Shown here: positions 62,643-64,000 of the stretch, in pieces
How positions within the stretch are numbered: the stretch's first letter is position 1
How the letters are laid out: each line of letters starts with the position of its first letter
NCBI GenBank assembly: GCA_020847075.1
Contig: JADLCS010000058.1
Span: 1 to 64,000, forward strand
DNA: 64,000 nucleotides
Direction: 5' to 3'
DNA from: Gammaproteobacteria bacterium
GTDB taxonomy: Bacteria; Pseudomonadota; Gammaproteobacteria; SZUA-140
Position numbers and translations under genes: made by a program
Notes under the pieces: model-generated
Told to the model about the DNA's origin: nothing
The model's input: the letters and a program-made list of their open reading frames with translations, nothing else
Database searches by the model: none

Positions 62643-63389
62643 TCAGTCGCGCAACGCGTTGAACGCGGTAACCGCCCAGGCGAGCGTCGCGCCCGCGAAG
62701 AGCAGCATGACGACGAATCCCTTGACGAAGAGGCCCAGGTCGGGCGCGCTGGAGATCACGGCCCGCACCGCCTCGACGGCATACGTGATCGGGTTGAGGA
62801 TGGAGACATATTGAATCCAGTCCGGCATGAACTGCTTCGGCACCAGGGCGGAGGAAAAGAACATCAGCGGCAAGGTCATCATGTTGCCGATCATGACGAG
62901 CGGCTCCTCACGCTGGAGGGTGATGGCGAAACCGTTCGAGAGTGCGGCGAAACCCACGCCGAGCAAGAACACCACCAGCATCCCGAGCAGGAGGTAGATG
63001 GGATTGAAGTTGATCGACGAGCCCATCGCCCAGGCGACGACCAGGATCACGATGGCCTGGGCGATCACCTGTACCGCCGAATGCAGTACGCGGCTCAATA
63101 CTATGGCGACGCGCGAGACGGGGGAGACCAGCATCTTGTCCACTGTGCCCGCCGAGATCTCCCTCAGCAGGCTCACGCCGGACCAGGAAGATCCGAACAA
63201 CACCGTCATGATCAGGATGCCCGGCACCATGAAGTCCATGTAGTGCTCCGACTGGACGAAGCGGCCGAACAGTTGTCCGAAGATGATGAGCCAGATCAAC
63301 GGCTGGATCAGCGTGAACAAGGACCACATGGGCATCCGCAGCGTGATGATCATGTACTTGTTGAACAGATGCCAGGTATCCGCCATCAT
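62643..63389 (-). CDS. ABC-2 type transporter permease
   Basis: This 248-residue inner-membrane protein has about six helices: MPMWSLFTLIQPLIWLIIFGQLF, a middle set and a C-terminal VVMLLFAGATLAWAV. The ABC-2 signature SAGTVDKMLVSPVSR and the SSALVPKQFMPDWIQYVSILNPITYAVEAVR block are clear (DrrB/NodJ-like). The partner ATPase is not in the window and may lie beyond 64000. It is downstream of the repeat protein on the same strand. The substrate is unknown. Confidence 0.9.
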   Translation of the reverse strand: MMADTWHLFNKYMIITLRMPMWSLFTLIQPLIWLIIFGQLFGRFVQSEHYMDFMVPGILIMTVLFGSSWSGVSLLREISAGTVDKMLVSPVSRVAIVLSRVLHSAVQVIAQAIVILVVAWAMGSSINFNPIYLLLGMLVVFLLGVGFAALSNGFAITLQREEPLVMIGNMMTLPLMFFSSALVPKQFMPDWIQYVSILNPITYAVEAVRAVISSAPDLGLFVKGFVVMLLFAGATLAWAVTAFNALRD

Positions 63390-63449
63390 GGATTGACGCT
63401 CCGGTTCGAAGTTACGAAAGAAAACAGAATGCTTGTGCCGGGACCGCGG

Positions 63450-64000
63450 TCAGCCGCGTTCCTTCCTGTCCGGGTCCTTTGACCAGTCGCCCTTGGGCTG
63501 CCCCTGTTCATCGACCCAGTCATTCCCCTTCCAGTCGGAAGCGTGACCCCAGTCGCCGATCTGCTGGCCGCCCTTGTCGACCCACTCGTTGCCCTGCCAG
63601 CGGCCGGAGGGTTTGCCGCCGGTCGGCGCGGGCGCGGGTGCCTCCGTCTCTCCGGAGGCCGGCCGTTCCGGTCGGGCTTCCCAGTCGCTCTTGGGTTTGC
63701 CGTCCTTGTCGACCCATTCATTGCCCTGCCAGTCCGCGGAATGCCCCCAGTCGCCTTTTTGCCTTCCGTCCTGATCCACCCATTCGTTGCCGTGCCAGGA
63801 ATCCGCTGCCTTCTCCTGTGCGGGGCCTTCGTTGTCCGCGGCCTCTCCCTGTTCGGCGGCGCTCCATTCCCCTTTGGGTTTACCGTCCTTGTCGACCCAC
63901 TCGGTGCCCTGCCAGTCGGGGTTTTCCGCATCGGGGTCGTAGCCCCACTTCTTGGCCATCTTTTTCCAGTTGCCGCCGCCGCCACCCTTGCCGGCCCACT
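63450..64000 (-). CDS. Tryptophan-motif repeat protein, 5' end outside the window
   Basis: The frame is open from the stop at 63450-63452 through the right window edge, so only the C-terminal part of about 182 residues is visible. Five copies of an 18-residue motif WxGNEWVDxxGxxxGDW occur, separated by acidic or Pro/Ala linkers. Upstream, codons give GGGGG-NWKKMAKKWGYDPD. Met at 63959 is an internal or alternative start. The protein is very hydrophilic without membrane segments. It matches no family known to me. It precedes the ABC-2 permease. Confidence 0.75.
   Translation of the reverse strand, partial: WAGKGGGGGNWKKMAKKWGYDPDAENPDWQGTEWVDKDGKPKGEWSAAEQGEAADNEGPAQEKAADSWHGNEWVDQDGRQKGDWGHSADWQGNEWVDKDGKPKSDWEARPERPASGETEAPAPAPTGGKPSGRWQGNEWVDKGGQQIGDWGHASDWKGNDWVDEQGQPKGDWSKDPDRKERG

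Overview
The window looks like chromosomal DNA of a GC-rich gammaproteobacterium. The supporting gene orders are rpoD followed by a tRNA with anticodon CAU, lptD-surA-pdxA-rsmA, glyQ-glyS-gmhB-plsC, lptM-lysA, and glnA-DUF4124-ntrB-ntrC. An autotrophic, probably sulfur-oxidising member (Chromatiales or Ectothiorhodospira-like) is a reasonable guess, because glycolate oxidase lies beside a glyoxylate aminotransferase and a TusA-like carrier beside a PP-loop thiolation enzyme. The genus cannot be read from this sequence, and no ribosomal RNA, prophage, insertion sequence or CRISPR array was seen.

Layout. 1-780: end of rpoD, its terminator, tRNA-Ile(CAU) and a small membrane protein. 1.4-8.1 kb: a 2,214-residue lipoprotein with 16 Ig-like/cadherin-like repeats of about 95 residues. 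8.2-13.9 kb (minus strand): glyoxylate aminotransferase and glcF, glcE, glcD. 14-17.2 kb (minus): EAL-HDOD protein, double cyclic-nucleotide-binding/rhodanese protein, carboxylesterase. 17.4-22.8 kb: lptM-lysA, a methyltransferase, a TPR-glycosyltransferase-like protein, trmL, and a class 1B-like dihydroorotate dehydrogenase. 22.9-27.9 kb (minus): nitrogen control (ntrC, ntrB, DUF4124, glnA) with sigma-54 promoters and two NtrC-type sites. 27.9-29.9 kb: TusA-like and PP-loop proteins and an unknown. 30-34.5 kb: glyQS, a gmhB lacking its nucleophile, plsC. 34.5-39.9 kb (minus): rsmA, pdxA, surA, lptD. 40-47.5 kb: an HDOD protein, two MoeB-like enzymes, a Kelch propeller and moaACDE. 47.5-54.3 kb: ECF-type nickel importer nikKLMQO with a strong promoter and overlapping dyad, an RcnR-like sensor paired with a metallochaperone-like protein, nikR and a histidine phosphatase. 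54.6-64 kb: accessory envelope genes, namely a secreted unknown, a LolA-like protein, a new-looking ribbon-helix-helix/zinc regulator, a DUF1302-like barrel, another barrel, a TPR-barrel protein, an ABC-2 permease and a tryptophan-motif repeat protein cut by the window edge.

How the parts work together. glcDEF oxidises glycolate to glyoxylate, and the adjacent aminotransferase can convert that to glycine, the usual fate of phosphoglycolate in Calvin-cycle organisms. NtrBC senses nitrogen and should drive glnA through the sigma-54 promoter. MoaA, MoaC, MoaD and MoaE make molybdopterin, and a MoeB adenylates MoaD for sulfur loading. NikKLMQO imports nickel, with NikR and the RcnR-like protein as likely nickel sensors. 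The strongest candidate for something undescribed is the envelope cluster at 55.7-62.6 kb. Its RHH/zinc regulator gene has a perfect 22-bp palindrome filling its own promoter spacer, and a near-copy lies upstream of the LolA-like gene.
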